In this document: positions 11,436 to 22,602 of the stretch, piece by piece
Layout: the number at the start of each line of letters is the position of its first letter
Numbering within the stretch: the stretch's first letter is position 1
Source of the DNA: Gracilaria gracilis
Lineage: Eukaryota > Rhodophyta > Florideophyceae > Gracilariales > Gracilariaceae
DNA length: 64,000 nt
Assembly: GCA_030374805.1 (NCBI GenBank)
Contig: JARGSG010000207.1
Location: forward strand, 372,001-436,000
Reading direction: 5' to 3'
Notes under the pieces: model-generated
Seen by the model: only the letters and a program-made list of their open reading frames with translations
Told to the model about the DNA's origin: nothing
The model's database searches: none
Made by a program: the position numbers and the translations under genes

Positions 11436-11963
11436 TTACCCATCATTCGGCATGTCCTCTCCTTTGCGGTTCCAGTAGCTTACCCTGAAATGCTGTGGTA
11501 TGGCTGAGGGCGGCTCAGCATTGTCACCATCGGCGCCCCAGCCATACCAACGTACTGTGTACTTCAGACCTTCTTGGGTACGGCGGTGACCTACAAGGCG
11601 TTCCACTGGGAACTCATTAGACACCTGCGATGGTATCCTTTCACCACTTTGGTTTAGATGAGCATCGGTACCACTGGGGGTAGGTGTTTCCTCTGAAGGA
11701 GCAACCGTAATCCCCGCAGGTGGTACGTAGTCTGGGTCGTCACCTTGTGCGTCATCATTAACCTCGATGGGTGTCCCGTCTTCCCGGGGCAGAGTCCTCA
11801 GAGCAACCGCTTGTGGGTCACGCGCGGATTCTCCGCGTTCCTTCCTGGACTGAACCGTCTGAGGTGCAACCGTGATTCGGTCAATAGAGATTGTATTCTC
11901 TACACCATCTTGGTTCACCGTTACCGTGTGGTCGGTCGACCGAACTACCTTGAAAGGTCCCAA
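11436..11963 (-). CDS. Retrotransposon integrase C-terminus with chromodomain
   Basis: Starts with the GPFKVV motif typical of Ty3 integrase C-termini. It ends in a chromodomain-like block: FPVERLVGHRRTQEG, then YTVRWYGWGADGDNAEPPSA (E-P after the aromatic cage region). It lies one frame away from the upstream integrase frame. Chromodomains of chromoviruses guide integration to marked chromatin. Confidence 0.85.
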   Translation of the reverse strand: MGPFKVVRSTDHTVTVNQDGVENTISIDRITVAPQTVQSRKERGESARDPQAVALRTLPREDGTPIEVNDDAQGDDPDYVPPAGITVAPSEETPTPSGTDAHLNQSGERIPSQVSNEFPVERLVGHRRTQEGLKYTVRWYGWGADGDNAEPPSAIPQHFRVSYWNRKGEDMPNDG

Positions 11964-13381
11964 TGATTTCGGGAGAAGCTTAGAATTGATATCTCTATCA
12001 ATAGCTTAATCATCAGCTTCATCACCCGGTCGTGGTTTAGCTCCTTTCGGGGGTGGTCAATAAAGACATATTGACCCGGCGTAGCCGTTACGACTTGGGT
12101 TACCTTTCGGTCGTAGTCCTCCTTGTACCGCTTCTGGGATGCTGTGAGCTTGCTCTCAGCATACTTGAGAGCACGTCTCAACCTCAAAAGGGTATTCCGT
12201 TTGACTTGTGACGGTGTGAGCGCTCCGGCGGCTTCTTGTCCTAATGGGTCCCCTTCAACAACAATATCTGGTGAGTGTCGTGACAGTATTAGATCAAACG
12301 GCGTAGTTTGCGTCGCTCGATGAACCTGAAGGTTATATGCATATGTCAAGGGCTGCACGAGCTCGTCCCAACCAGTTTGGTGTTCTTCCGTATAATGTTG
12401 CAGCCTAGATACCAGTGTTCGGTTAAAGCACTCCACTTGCCCATTCGTTTGCGGATGGTAGGCAGTAGTGAAGTAGTGCTTAATAGCCAAGAGGTTACAA
12501 ACAGCTTCAAAGAACTTCGAAGCTAAGTTCGAACCATTGTCGGTAAGTAAATAAAGCGGTGCACCATACGGGTAGATCCAATTGTTTAAGAACGCCACCG
12601 CGAGGGTCGTCAATTTCGTGTCCTTCACGGGTATCGCTCGCGTGAGCTTCGAGAACCTGTCGGTGATTGCGATGATGTACTGATATCCCCTTGTGGTTTT
12701 TGGTAATGGACCCAGAAGGTCTATTGCGACGAACTCGAGAGGACCCGCTGCAGGGAATAACTTCAAGTATTTCCTGTGCTTCCGGAGACCTCCACGGGTA
12801 CGTACGCAAGATTCACATTGACCTACAAAGCTATATACATCATTAGCCATATGAGGCCAGTAGTACCCTTGCCTCAAGGTGTAGTACATTCTCGTACCTC
12901 CAGGGTGTCCTGATAGCCTTGGGTAGTGGGCCAGGTACAGCACCCGAGGGCGCAGTACCTTGGGCACCACCTTCTGAAGGGAACCATCAATAGGAGCTCG
13001 CCTCACCAGGAAACCATTTCGGTCGACGTCAAAGTTTGAGTCTTTCATACCTACTTGGTTCATGAGAGAGTGGCAATAAACATCGTTTGCTTGCTCTCTC
13101 AGGAATTCCTCGCGGGTAATTGGCATGACGTCTGTTTCCTCGAGGGCGAGTATTTCCCGAGCGATGGCATCACTAAACCACGTATCCTCTTCGGGTAGAG
13201 TCCAGTAACCTTCTAAGGTATCACCATCAGGGTTGGTAGAGATGGTAAAGCATGGGATATCATCCTCTACCGGCTCGGTGTCCGAACCATCTGTGGTAAT
13301 GCGAGACATCGCGTCTGCGACGTTGTGCTTGATACCTGGGCGGTACTGTACGTCATACTCGAACTCTGAAAGTCGTAACCG
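11945..13381 (-). CDS. Retrotransposon integrase
   Basis: Frame open from just after the TAG at 13382-13384 down to 11945. First ATG at 13309 (MSRITTDGS), preceded in frame by a typical linker (EFEYDVQYRPGIKHNVADA). Zinc-binding N-terminus: HYPRLSGHPGG then CESC. Catalytic core DDE: FVAIDLLGP, YLLTDNGSN and NGQVECFNRTL. This enzyme inserts the cDNA copy. Confidence 0.93.
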   Translation of the reverse strand, partial: RLRLSEFEYDVQYRPGIKHNVADAMSRITTDGSDTEPVEDDIPCFTISTNPDGDTLEGYWTLPEEDTWFSDAIAREILALEETDVMPITREEFLREQANDVYCHSLMNQVGMKDSNFDVDRNGFLVRRAPIDGSLQKVVPKVLRPRVLYLAHYPRLSGHPGGTRMYYTLRQGYYWPHMANDVYSFVGQCESCVRTRGGLRKHRKYLKLFPAAGPLEFVAIDLLGPLPKTTRGYQYIIAITDRFSKLTRAIPVKDTKLTTLAVAFLNNWIYPYGAPLYLLTDNGSNLASKFFEAVCNLLAIKHYFTTAYHPQTNGQVECFNRTLVSRLQHYTEEHQTGWDELVQPLTYAYNLQVHRATQTTPFDLILSRHSPDIVVEGDPLGQEAAGALTPSQVKRNTLLRLRRALKYAESKLTASQKRYKEDYDRKVTQVVTATPGQYVFIDHPRKELNHDRVMKLMIKLLIEISILSFSRNHWDLSR

Positions 13382-14490
13382 CTATCGGGCAATTCTGCCT
13401 GATGCGTCGGCCAGACCCAATATCCACCGTAGGGCATCATGGTCGGTTCGAAGCGTGAACCTTTCACCATATAGGTAGGGACGGAGCATCAACATGCTCC
13501 AGACCACTGCCAGACATTCCTTTTCGGTTGTTGTGTAGTTCTTTTCTGCAGCGTGCAAAGCACGGTCCAGTACCCTATAGGTAGTTTGTCGCCGTTTTCT
13601 TGCTCCTGCATAAGACAACAACCAATTTGGGCGTCCGAGGCGTCAGTATCCAACGTGTATCGTAAACCAGCTTTGGGTAATGCCAAGATGGGAGGTGTCA
13701 AGAGCGCATGTTTCAGCGCCTCGAACGCATCCATTTCCTCATTGGTAAGACATTCAAACCTTGTAGGTTGACCTTTCAGCAGCTTCCTGTAGAGGGGAGC
13801 CGCTATCTTGGCAAATCCCTTGATAAACCGGCGGTACAAATTGCACAAATCTATAAAGGATCGGATTTCCGTCTGGGACGTGGGTGGCTTCGCCTCCTGC
13901 ACGGCCCGGATATTCCGCGGCGTCACTTCTAACCTCCCAGGGCTGATGATATGACCAAGGTATTCTACCTCTTTGGTGAAGAATTCGCACTTGCGGAGCT
14001 TCAACGTTACTCCAGATTCCCTCAAAAGGTTCAACACTTCCCTAACATGGTGGAAATGTTCCTCTACCGTTCTGGAATATATGATTACATCGTCGATGTA
14101 TACCAGAGCGGTTCTCCACTTCACCTTCGAAAGGATTATATCTAACGCCCTCTGAAAGGTAGCCGGGGCATTTCGCAATCCAAAGGGCATACGCATAAAG
14201 CGGAAGAACCCAGCGTGGCAAGTAAACGTAGTTTTGTCCTTGTCTTCTTCCCTGATAGGTACCTGCCAATAACCACAATTGGCATCGAGCGTAGTAAAGA
14301 TCTTGGCGTTGCCCAACGAATCTATACACTCGTCCATTCTAGGTATTGGGTACGAATCCCTAATGGTCATACTATTCAGTCTTCTGTAGTCCACACAGAA
14401 CCGCATACGGGTATCATTCTTCTTTGTGACGAGAACCACAGGGCTGGCCCAGTCCGCATTTGCTGGTTCTATGACACCTTCACGGAGCAT
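13382..14490 (-). CDS. Retrotransposon reverse transcriptase and RNase H
   Basis: RT motifs in order: SPVVLVTKKNDTRMRFCVDY, FTTLDANCGYWQVPI (first Asp), RMPFGLRNAPATFQR and VYIDDVIIYSR (YIDD catalytic site). RNase H begins with DTDASDAQIGCCLMQEQ, then a one-base frame change near 13.57 kb leads into TTEKECLAVVWSM and LRTDHDALRWIL. The frame ends at a TAG (13382-13384) where the family consensus has Trp (GRIAR stop RLRLSEFEY). The start lies in a preceding frame (14469-15134) that covers the protease-RT linker. Confidence 0.92.
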
Positions 14491-15112
14491 TCTCTCGACC
14501 TCATTGAGCTCAACCTCCCGGCTTTTGGACCTGCACGGTAAGGCTGCTGGTAAATGGGTTTCCAGCCAGGCACCATATCAATACGGTGCTCTGTAGCCTC
14601 AATTTGGCCCAACCGGCCCGACCACATGGGTTCAAATTCTTCTAAGAGACTGAGGATCCGGTCTCGGAGAGCCTGGTTCTCCGCACCGATCTGGACTTCC
14701 TCTCTCCAATTCCGCACTGGGTCCAGTTCCATAGTCTTTTCCTGATCCCTAACCTTAAAGGTACTGGCGATCTTCTGTTCCATTTTGGTATTTGTCGATA
14801 ACGGGGGCGCATATGCAGGGTATGGCGCATCCGTTCCTCCCCCTTCCTTAGAGGTGGCGACCTCGCCCAACACATGAGGTGAGACCGTGAAACCCCCTTG
14901 TGGTGCCGGCAGTGCGATTCCAATAGTGGTATTCTTGGGTAACTTAACAATGTGATTGCTAAAGTTACTCAAGTACACCTTGAAGGCTTGGTTAGGGATG
15001 TTGTCGATAATCCCGTTTGCCATCAAGGCGAGATGTCTTTCTGCCAACCTAGGATGGTTCTGTAGCATTACCAATCCTGGAACTGCGCATGAGACATTCA
15101 CTACCATTTGGG

Positions 15113-15688
15113 TCATAGCCGGAATTGAAACCAATTTGGTGAGCCGTATCTTGTTTGAAACCGTTTCGGTGGGTATATTGACCTCGGCTTCTTACGCCAA
15201 CCATTTTTGGTCTGCGTATTACCCAGTATGGCAATACGACCACCTTGACGGAGAGCGACCGTTCGGGACCCTGGCAAAATTGCCTTGACATGTTTGTCAA
15301 TAAAGTTGGTCCCGAGGATACAGTCTGTCGCCAAACGATCCACCACAAAGAAATTGAGCTTCACCTTCAAGGTTCCAAGTTGTACCACAGTGGTTAGCAT
15401 TCCTCTAAGGTGCAGTGGGCGCTCATTAGCGTCCACCAGCGGGTTGATAGTCGGGGCAGGCCGAATGTTCCGCAAGACCGCATCGGGTATGACGCGAGCG
15501 TTTAGGACATTTGGACCGGCGCCGGTATCGAGTACACACGCAACGGGGACCTGTAGGTAATTGAGAAAGCTTACTGAAGCATGAACTTTATAGTTATTGT
15601 ACTTCATTAGACACACCACATTGGGTACATCTGATTCTTCTTTTTCCACCATTAAGGTTTCCCGTTCCGGTATCGACGGGCCTTCCAA
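15113..15688 (-). CDS. Retrotransposon aspartic protease region
   Basis: Active-site motif ACVLDTGAGPNVL (D-T-G), followed by a hydrophobic strand and CILGTNFID (ILG, the conserved second motif of retropepsins). In a different frame from gag, whose stop is at 15709. A frameshift near 15.7 kb, programmed or mutational, would be needed for a Gag-Pol fusion. Confidence 0.86.
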   Translation of the reverse strand: MEGPSIPERETLMVEKEESDVPNVVCLMKYNNYKVHASVSFLNYLQVPVACVLDTGAGPNVLNARVIPDAVLRNIRPAPTINPLVDANERPLHLRGMLTTVVQLGTLKVKLNFFVVDRLATDCILGTNFIDKHVKAILPGSRTVALRQGGRIAILGNTQTKNGWRKKPRSIYPPKRFQTRYGSPNWFQFRL

Positions 15689-15708
15689 TTCACGGTTAGG
15701 GGTGGCCC

Positions 15709-17871
15709 CTACGCTAACCGTTCGGTGTTTTCCTGCTCCTCCGGAGCGGGACTGTCCTTCTCCAAGATTGGTGTTTCCTCGACGAGATGAACCTGAGATG
15801 GTGATGGTTGAGCTTGTACCCTCTTTCCAGATCCATATAGGTTACGGTGGTTTTGCTGCCTGGCACTGATCAGATGTTCGCGCACCCCTGGGGGTATTTT
15901 GTCACATCTGTTCGCCAGATGGTCTGGCGACAAACAGAGCCAGCAAACCAATCCACCTGTCTGGGGATCACGCATTGCCATAGAGGTAGGTCGGGTAGCC
16001 GGATTGGTTGGTGCTGTAGCATATGAAGATGCTTGCGAACCACCCGTTGAGGTTTGTTGAGTGCTCGCCGCACTTGGTGGCGACCTTACCGAAGCTGGTG
16101 GTACTGTCGACGACCAATTACCAATGGAGGTGGCTCGTGACTGAGCCTGCGGCGCAGTCACGAGATGAACTGCCATTCCTGTTGGTACGCGAATGAGCGA
16201 ATCTCCCTCTGAGGTAGTGCTTTCTTCTAGCTCCAATACTGACCGTTTCGGTTTATCCTTTGAGGTATGGGACGCCGACGGCTTCTTTCCGTAACGGAGA
16301 GTGTCGCCTAGTCCCAGGGCATAACGGGCAAGCCCATTATAGTCCACCTTACGGTTGTTCGCCAGGTAATTGCGTACCTGCGAACGGATCGCTTTGTCAA
16401 AATTGTCGGCAAAGAGCGACTTCAACCTACTAGTGGTAAAGACATTACCGCATCGGGTGGCCAGATTCCAAAGGCCCAACGAGAATTCCATTTCGGTTTG
16501 GCTAGAGCGTTGGCGATATGCCTGCACCTCAGCGTAACCTTTCTGGATACCCTCATCGGTAGCGTAAGTTTCCAACATGAAATTAACCACTTCTGGGTAC
16601 GTCTCTAACATCTCTGTCCCCTCTTCATCAACCGCCAGGGTATTTCCACGGAGCCTGCCTTGCAGCAAGTGGTAAGCTTGACCTTTAAGGTAAAACTGGA
16701 ATAACCACATGGCAGCGCCTTCGGAAAAACCATTTTGGTCGCATGCAATCTTGAACTTCTGTAGAAACTCAATTACCGCAATGGGATCATCACCTGTGAA
16801 GGTAGTATCACCCATCTGGAAGCTGAGCTTCTTATGGTGCTTCGTGATCTTCTGCGCAACCTCTTGGGTGTAAGCAGAGGATCGGTTTCTCAACCGATAT
16901 GACCTATAATCAACCGCTTTGGTGAACATATCGTTCAGCGGCTGACGCACTTCTAGGGTTGTATCGGTGTCCGAATCCGAGTCGGACGACTCGTACCGTT
17001 TCTTCTTACCTTTCCGGTTTCTCTTTGACGACTTCTTCGCCAACCTGTTCGGTCTCTTCTGGCGTCTACCTTTACGGTCATCATCCGACGATGAACCAGT
17101 ATCGGTATCGGAGCTCGAGGAATCGGGGTCAGAGTCGTAGCCGCGATTCTTTCCCTTTTTCCTCCTCCTTTCTTTACCCTTGCGGTTTCTTCTTCGTCGC
17201 CCCTCATCTGGGTCAGACGAATCGTCCTCAGGTCCACCAGTCTTGGTGTCCTTTCGAACGTTACCTCCAATGGGTGGCAAGTACACGTCTCGAGGGCTCA
17301 TCTCTATATGGCCCTCTTGACCTTGTCTTAAACCTTGTAGGTACGCACTATCGGCCGGAATTGGCTTGATTGGTGCGGAAGAACCGGCAGGGATCCCTTG
17401 TGGTATGCGAGTAACCACATTCACCCCAGGGGTTTTGGCTTCCGCCATTCCTTCAGAAACCCAAAGGTCTTGAACCACTCGGTAGATATGCTCCCGGGCA
17501 CCCGTTAAGAGGTATGTTTCAACCAATTTAGGTATGCGTTGAGAGAGCTCGTGCACGGCTCGATCAACCACCAAGCGGGTAACGGCGTCCATGTCCATTG
17601 AGGTCATAGCTTCATTAACCGTAGCGGTAAAAAGAGCTTTCGCTCGATCTTCCAATTGGGGCCAAAGGTCCTCAACCGTTGTCGGCAAATCCTTGTTAGG
17701 TTGAGGAGCCAACGGTGGCTGAGTGCCCGTATCCTTTGAGGTTCCGGCCCGAGGTTGCCGAAGCAACTCCTCGGGATTATCCAGAATGGGTTTAGCGGCC
17801 GAAGCCGCAGCAGAACCCTTGTGGCTAGGTGGCGCGCTAGAGCCACGAGTAATCCTTTTAGGTCTTTCCAT
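15709..17871 (-). CDS. Retrotransposon Gag
   Basis: 720 aa from the ATG at 17869-17871 (MERPKRITRG); the open frame extends three codons upstream from a TTG. Order: low-complexity N-terminus, a long Asp/Ser- and Lys/Arg-rich charged region (about residues 205-305), a capsid-like helical region (DPIAVIEFLQKFKIACDQN...), and a C-terminal CCHC zinc knuckle CWLCLSPDHLANRC (C-x2-C-x4-H-x4-C) that binds element RNA. The frame is intact over its whole length. Confidence 0.92.
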   Translation of the reverse strand: MERPKRITRGSSAPPSHKGSAAASAAKPILDNPEELLRQPRAGTSKDTGTQPPLAPQPNKDLPTTVEDLWPQLEDRAKALFTATVNEAMTSMDMDAVTRLVVDRAVHELSQRIPKLVETYLLTGAREHIYRVVQDLWVSEGMAEAKTPGVNVVTRIPQGIPAGSSAPIKPIPADSAYLQGLRQGQEGHIEMSPRDVYLPPIGGNVRKDTKTGGPEDDSSDPDEGRRRRNRKGKERRRKKGKNRGYDSDPDSSSSDTDTGSSSDDDRKGRRQKRPNRLAKKSSKRNRKGKKKRYESSDSDSDTDTTLEVRQPLNDMFTKAVDYRSYRLRNRSSAYTQEVAQKITKHHKKLSFQMGDTTFTGDDPIAVIEFLQKFKIACDQNGFSEGAAMWLFQFYLKGQAYHLLQGRLRGNTLAVDEEGTEMLETYPEVVNFMLETYATDEGIQKGYAEVQAYRQRSSQTEMEFSLGLWNLATRCGNVFTTSRLKSLFADNFDKAIRSQVRNYLANNRKVDYNGLARYALGLGDTLRYGKKPSASHTSKDKPKRSVLELEESTTSEGDSLIRVPTGMAVHLVTAPQAQSRATSIGNWSSTVPPASVRSPPSAASTQQTSTGGSQASSYATAPTNPATRPTSMAMRDPQTGGLVCWLCLSPDHLANRCDKIPPGVREHLISARQQNHRNLYGSGKRVQAQPSPSQVHLVEETPILEKDSPAPEEQENTERLA

Positions 17872-18000
17872 AGTGACCAATAGTGGTATCCAATTGCTTC
17901 GCGAGTATTCCTACGAAACCAAATAGGTGTGTGAACTTCCAGAATCCTTTCGAATGTCTTCTGTTCACCAGTAAAGGTACGACAAAAACCCAGAAACTTC

Positions 18001-18015
18001 TAAGTCGGGAGACCA
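18001..18015 (-). promoter_or_regulatory. Putative tRNA primer-binding site
   Basis: Read on the minus strand, three bases after the 5' LTR, is TGGTCTCCCGACTTA, starting with the TGG expected to pair with a tRNA CCA end. The tRNA identity was not determined. Confidence 0.7.
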
Positions 18016-18018
18016 AAA

Positions 18019-18526
18019 TGTCGTACAAATACCGATAAGGTGTGGGGTCCGCCTGGTAGAGGGAGCGCGCGAGGGCTCAACCTAAAGGGGAAAAACACAC
18101 AACCAATATGGTAGTAGGGCACCTGAAACCCGCAGGGGCAAACGGCGGGGCAACTAGTCTAGACCGTGTAGGTGTACGGTAGTAGACGTCGACGCGCGGT
18201 AAAACCTGAATAGTAATAGAGTAGCAAGTGACCAAGATGGTATAGTTACTGCCCTAGTGGTGCCTGACTTTACAATACCCGAGGGGGAAGGCGAGGTGCA
18301 CCACAATATTTACAAGGTGCACCGACGCCGATCTCCCATGCGGGCATGACGTCATCGGCTGTGCCCATGACCTACTGTCATGGGCCAGCAATGCTAAACT
18401 ATCCTAGACTATAAATTAGAAATTAGAAATTATAAAATACAGAATACCAATTGGGTACAGTGCAGCCAGCAAGGCGCACCAGTAGGCCCACGTGGCACCA
18501 ACCCATTGAGGTCTCATTGTACTACA
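18019..18526 (-). repeat. 5' LTR of the Ty3/Gypsy element
   Basis: 508 bp; the 5' LTR because coding is on the minus strand. Contains AT-rich sequence (about 18400-18440) that may include the promoter of the element, and an inverted repeat around GCATGACGTCATC (about 18343-18355). Confidence 0.97.
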
Positions 18527-18775
18527 GACAGTACGTGGTCGAGGTATAAGTTATTAAAGGCGGATGTTACTGTTGCGTTTGTGAAAGAAATGAGCGTGAA
18601 GACTTTGCAGGAGAGTTCTATGGTTTTGGAAATTATTCCCTTGTGTAACATTCCTTCTGCTCAAGAAAAAACTACGGAGGCGTACTTGATTAAAAATGTC
18701 TTAGACAGGTACTACAAGAAAGATATTGAAATGATAAAGAAGTACTTTGATAGTGGTTGTGACGGGAGAGCATGA
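18527..18775 (+). pseudogene. DUF7869-type transposon protein, 3' part beyond the LTR insertion
   Basis: When the 5-bp target duplication GACAG is counted once, the reading frame from 9113 continues without a shift at 18532 and ends at a TGA at 18773-18775. The residues read across the junction (SSDSTWSRYKLLK) make a coherent hydrophilic C-terminus. This shows the LTR retrotransposon landed inside the coding sequence. The tail is Lys/Glu-rich (DRYYKKDIEMIKKYF). Confidence 0.66.
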
Positions 18776-19476
18776 TACGTGAGATAAAGGACTATTGTAT
18801 ACCTGTACAGGGGACTCCAGAGAGTGTTTTCAAGACATCTTTGTAATGCGGACTCCAATCCAAAAGCCGTTTTCATAGTTGTGAAGCTGGGATCAGGAGC
18901 TACAACTTTGGTTTACAGCACGAAAACATGTTCTGGGAGCCAAATTGGCCATACCTCCGTTGGCTCCCAAAAGCCATCTCGTATAATTGAAATAGAATGG
19001 AACACAAATGTACTCAGGTGAGTACAAAATATTGCTTTTAAAAACTCAAAAACTATTCAACTGTAGACAAATGTTATGAAAGTTTGAGAATATATTTCAA
19101 TTTGTCTTTCAATTGCAACCCAAACTTGTACAGCTTTTGTAGCTAGATAACGAAGATACACGCGTCGCCGTGTTTGATAAAACCTTTTTTACACCCATGG
19201 AAGAAGTTTGCTGTTTTTCTTAATTTTTTCTGGATAATATTGCGAAAATGGTAAATACGACATTTCTATTAACCCCTAGGCTCTGTTACAACAGTTGGAA
19301 ACGTTTTTTGGTACTAAATATGTTTACTTACTTCTCACACTTAAAACCAAGTTCTATGATCCACATTCAAAATTTCAAGCAAGCCAGCTTCTTCAGTTAT
19401 TCTTTAAGCGAAATCATTGACTCATATCAGTCCAACTGCGTACTCATATGAGTACATCTGCCGGTCATGTAGACAC

Positions 19477-22400
19477 TAAAGTGGCGATCAGAAACCACTC
19501 AATATCTTCCGAACCATGCAACTCCGAAGCATTCTGGAAAATTGGAAATGCAGAGGGTTACGCGGAGTAATGCTCATTCGTACCAAACAATATAGATGGC
19601 AATATTTAAAAATTGCGCGCTAATGAAAGTAACAATAAATTTCATTTCATTCTCTTACATTAGCTCTGTAATGAGCCATAGGCAACTAATTGAAAAAATC
19701 TGCCCTTTTGTTGCATTCAATAGAGTCCTTTTCGCGTTTTGCAAGAAATAAAGTGTAATGATAAGGTTGCTGTTAATATTCAAAAGAATCTGAGTATTTA
19801 CTTATAATTATTGCAGCGTTGTAGCTTGTAATTAACTGCTATGCGTTTTCTACTTTTCGTGCAATTTTAGAGCGATTTCGCTCTTTAACTACCTTTGAAC
19901 TACACAAAAACCAGTTTTTAACGCTGCTGAGTGGTTGCGACAAAGATTAATAACGTACAATACATACAAGAAGAACTCTATTGACTAAGCCGGCGGTTCT
20001 GGGTATTATATTGCCTGAGATCTGGTCCAACTCCCACCAAAATGCCCCATCTTTAGCATGGTAGCACTTTTGCAAGGGTATCACTGCTCAATGTGGCACT
20101 ATCTCGCGTCTACCCTGTAAGAGAATGTTAGTTTTGTAGAAAAAGGCAGGAAGGGTGATAAAATTGTCTTGCTGTCTCCGTTGGTCGCAATGATTGCTCA
20201 AAGCTGTAGCGCTATATAGAGCACACTTCGGAAGAAATTGTCGTATTTAGCGCTCGGTCTCTTCGTGGCAACTGTCAAGGACTAGTGCCGGAAACAACTT
20301 CCTGTTTGAAACAAGTGCTTCAGTTTCAACGTTCTCTTGGCACTAAAAAAGCTCTTCCGTTTTGGATCGAGCCTTTGAATCTAAGATGATAACCTTGAAC
20401 GTTTTACTTAGCACGCTGCACAGTTTTACAGAAAACCAACTTGTGCAGCCCCCGATGTCGCAGCTCGATGAGAAACTGATTACTATTTTTTCTAAAGAGG
20501 CCCAATATGTCAATGAAAGCAGTACATTTGCACAAAAGCTTGTTCTCATTTTACCTACCCTTGCAACGCTTCTGGCCAAGATTTGTAAAAAGCACTCTGC
20601 TTCCCTTCAAAAGCGCCTCAGGCTGAGATATTAAAAATTAAAACAGCTTACCGTTCAAGACGCTCACCAACTATAACTTCGTTTTGCAGCTCCATCCAAC
20701 CTGTGGTATAATTCACGAAGAAAAAGGGTCCAAAACGGTCTTGAGAAGTAAGTGGCGTCGGCGTACAGTTGTTTGACTGTAATGAGTGCGAACGGTGAAA
20801 GCGAGCGAAAACACCGGGCAGTCAAAGAGAGAGCTGACAGTCGGTATCATCCAGCGCGTATAGAACCGCACAAAAGGGTACGAACGGTCTAAAAAATCTA
20901 ACTAAAATATACCATTCGGTCTACTGTTAGCGCAAGCTGGCGAGTAAGAGGTTCGGCAGAAAATGCTTGTCGTGTACGATCGGAGCCTCGAGAGATCTAA
21001 GCTACAACTAAGTATTGGGCCAGGGCTCCCTACTGACAACTGTACCATCGGTCTAATTAACCTTGTCAATACCCAACCTGCACAAGTGTCCAACTGGTAC
21101 GCTGTGCCCCCGCGTCCGGCACTCGATCCCCAAATCGTACACGTGGTGGTGCCACTGCACTGACCGACCTTGCACTACCGCTTTGTACGTAAACGGCCAA
21201 TCGGGTACACTGCACACCAACTCGGGCCCACTATATTACAAAATTCCCTACGGGAACTGAAAAATCTGTTCGACCTGCCAACCAATCTCGCTCATTAACC
21301 GCCATTCAAGAGCCGAGAATCAGTGCATGTCGGCGGCGAGCTGATTATTGATGAAAATGGGAAGGATGCCACAAGCCGACCATTGCCTTTCCCCGCATAC
21401 CCGGGAAAAGAAAAATCCCACTCCGACGGTCAAGGTGAACAAGTTAAAGGGAGAATTAATCATAGAGTCATTCCTTTTCAAGGACTCAAACCCGGAAATG
21501 GTTGCCAGAGATATAACTTGGGAAAGAGGCCACAACAGAGAAATAATGTCCTGGGAGGCAGAGGCGATCTCCTGAGCCAGAGCCATTCACCTCTTTCTCC
21601 TCGAGGCGGACACGTTAAGAGGTGCACTCGAGAACAAAGGCGGGATGTGGCTGGAGCAGGGCCTCGCCGCTTGTTCTGTCTGCAGTGGATCGAACGCCTA
21701 GTGAGCACAACGCAAGCGACGCGCAAGCAGGCATGGGAAATGGTATCTCCTTTTCTGGAATTATCCCCCTCGTCAGTGGCCACTTTGCCAGACATCGAGG
21801 ACAAACTCATGCGTCAGTTCACCTTGCACGTCAAGGCCGAAACGCAATTGCAAACTGCCCGAATGGGGAAAAATTCATCGTCCTGGACAAGAAAGAGATT
21901 TGAACAAGACCACCCTCCGAAGGGCGCCAGAAGAAACGAATATCACGTCGTCATCACACTTTCCCCATGACTTTTCCACCTCGATGTGGCCAAATAGAGT
22001 CCGATACGGTTCAATCTCTGAATCTTCTGTACTGCCGCCCACAGCAATTGGACAGTTTCAGTGACCCCAGGAACTCGGCAGTGTCCCACCGTAATCAGGT
22101 TACCATCTGCAACAACATCCAGCGCTGGATCAATATTTGCAGACGCAAAGAACCCTGCCAGACTTCACCAAATTCCTACAGAGCGTCAGACGAATACTTC
22201 TCGCCACACGAGGACATGGAATGGAACAGTGTGTTCGATCTTCTCCTTTCGTGCAAGCTCCCCGATGCTTTTTGCCGAGGGAATCCTGTGACTATAATTT
22301 CGGCCAGAATCTACCGTCCCTCAAAGGCGTCCGCGGGAAAACGCTTTCAATGGGAGACTATGTTTCCAAACGGTGGCGGCGACTTCATGACAATATGGGA

Positions 22401-22600
22401 CCTCGACTACGCCACTGTGCGCCGGTACGTATATGGCAGTACTACGCCAGAGCGTTCCAGACATCATTTTCATCACAACGCTCGTGGCACAGGCAATGAG
22501 TAAATCAAAGTGCTGCAACGTGAGCAAGAGGCAGGCATGTTGCTGTGGTTAGCGCTTGCATAGGAATATCCGCACTACTCTCACATAGCAGACCTTGTTG
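19477..22600. other. Intergenic stretch with no recognisable gene
   Basis: 19477-20900 is AT-rich with only short motif-free ORFs. 20900-21300 is more GC-rich with repeated GTAC/CCAACT words and may be a transposon edge. The open frames at 21323-22503 overlap in several frames and show no motif I recognise; they could be the upstream part of the retroelement whose RT begins at about 22.6 kb. Confidence 0.5.
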
Positions 22601-22602
22601 CA

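Larger units (their letters stand above)
9114..18526 (-). mobile_element. Ty3/Gypsy chromovirus-type LTR retrotransposon
   Basis: Full-length element on the minus strand with two LTRs of about 510 bp. Both LTRs begin TG and end CA on the plus strand (TGTCGTAC...GTACTACA), flanked by the 5-bp TSD GACAG (9109-9113 and 18527-18531). Order on the minus strand: 5' LTR, primer-binding site, gag, protease, RT-RNase H, integrase, chromodomain, a 1.8-kb 3' region, polypurine tract, 3' LTR. PR-RT-RH-IN order plus a C-terminal chromodomain defines a chromovirus. The pol frame changes several times. Confidence 0.97.
7032..19476. mobile_element. TIR DNA transposon carrying a DUF7869-type gene, split by an LTR retrotransposon
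   Basis: The ends are inverted: GTGTCTA at 7032-7038 and TAGACAC at 19470-19476, each bordered by a TA dinucleotide (7030-7031 and 19477-19478) that looks like a TA target duplication. Inside each end, 9 or 13 bp further in, is TGTACTCATATGAGT, which contains the palindrome ACTCATATGAGT (7051-7062; TACTCATATGAGTA at 19441-19454). Removing the LTR retrotransposon and one copy of its TSD leaves an element of about 3.03 kb. It contains the DUF7869-type reading frame (7837-9113 joined to 18527-18775). The terminal motif and palindrome core match those of the pogo-like element at 61163. Confidence 0.72.
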
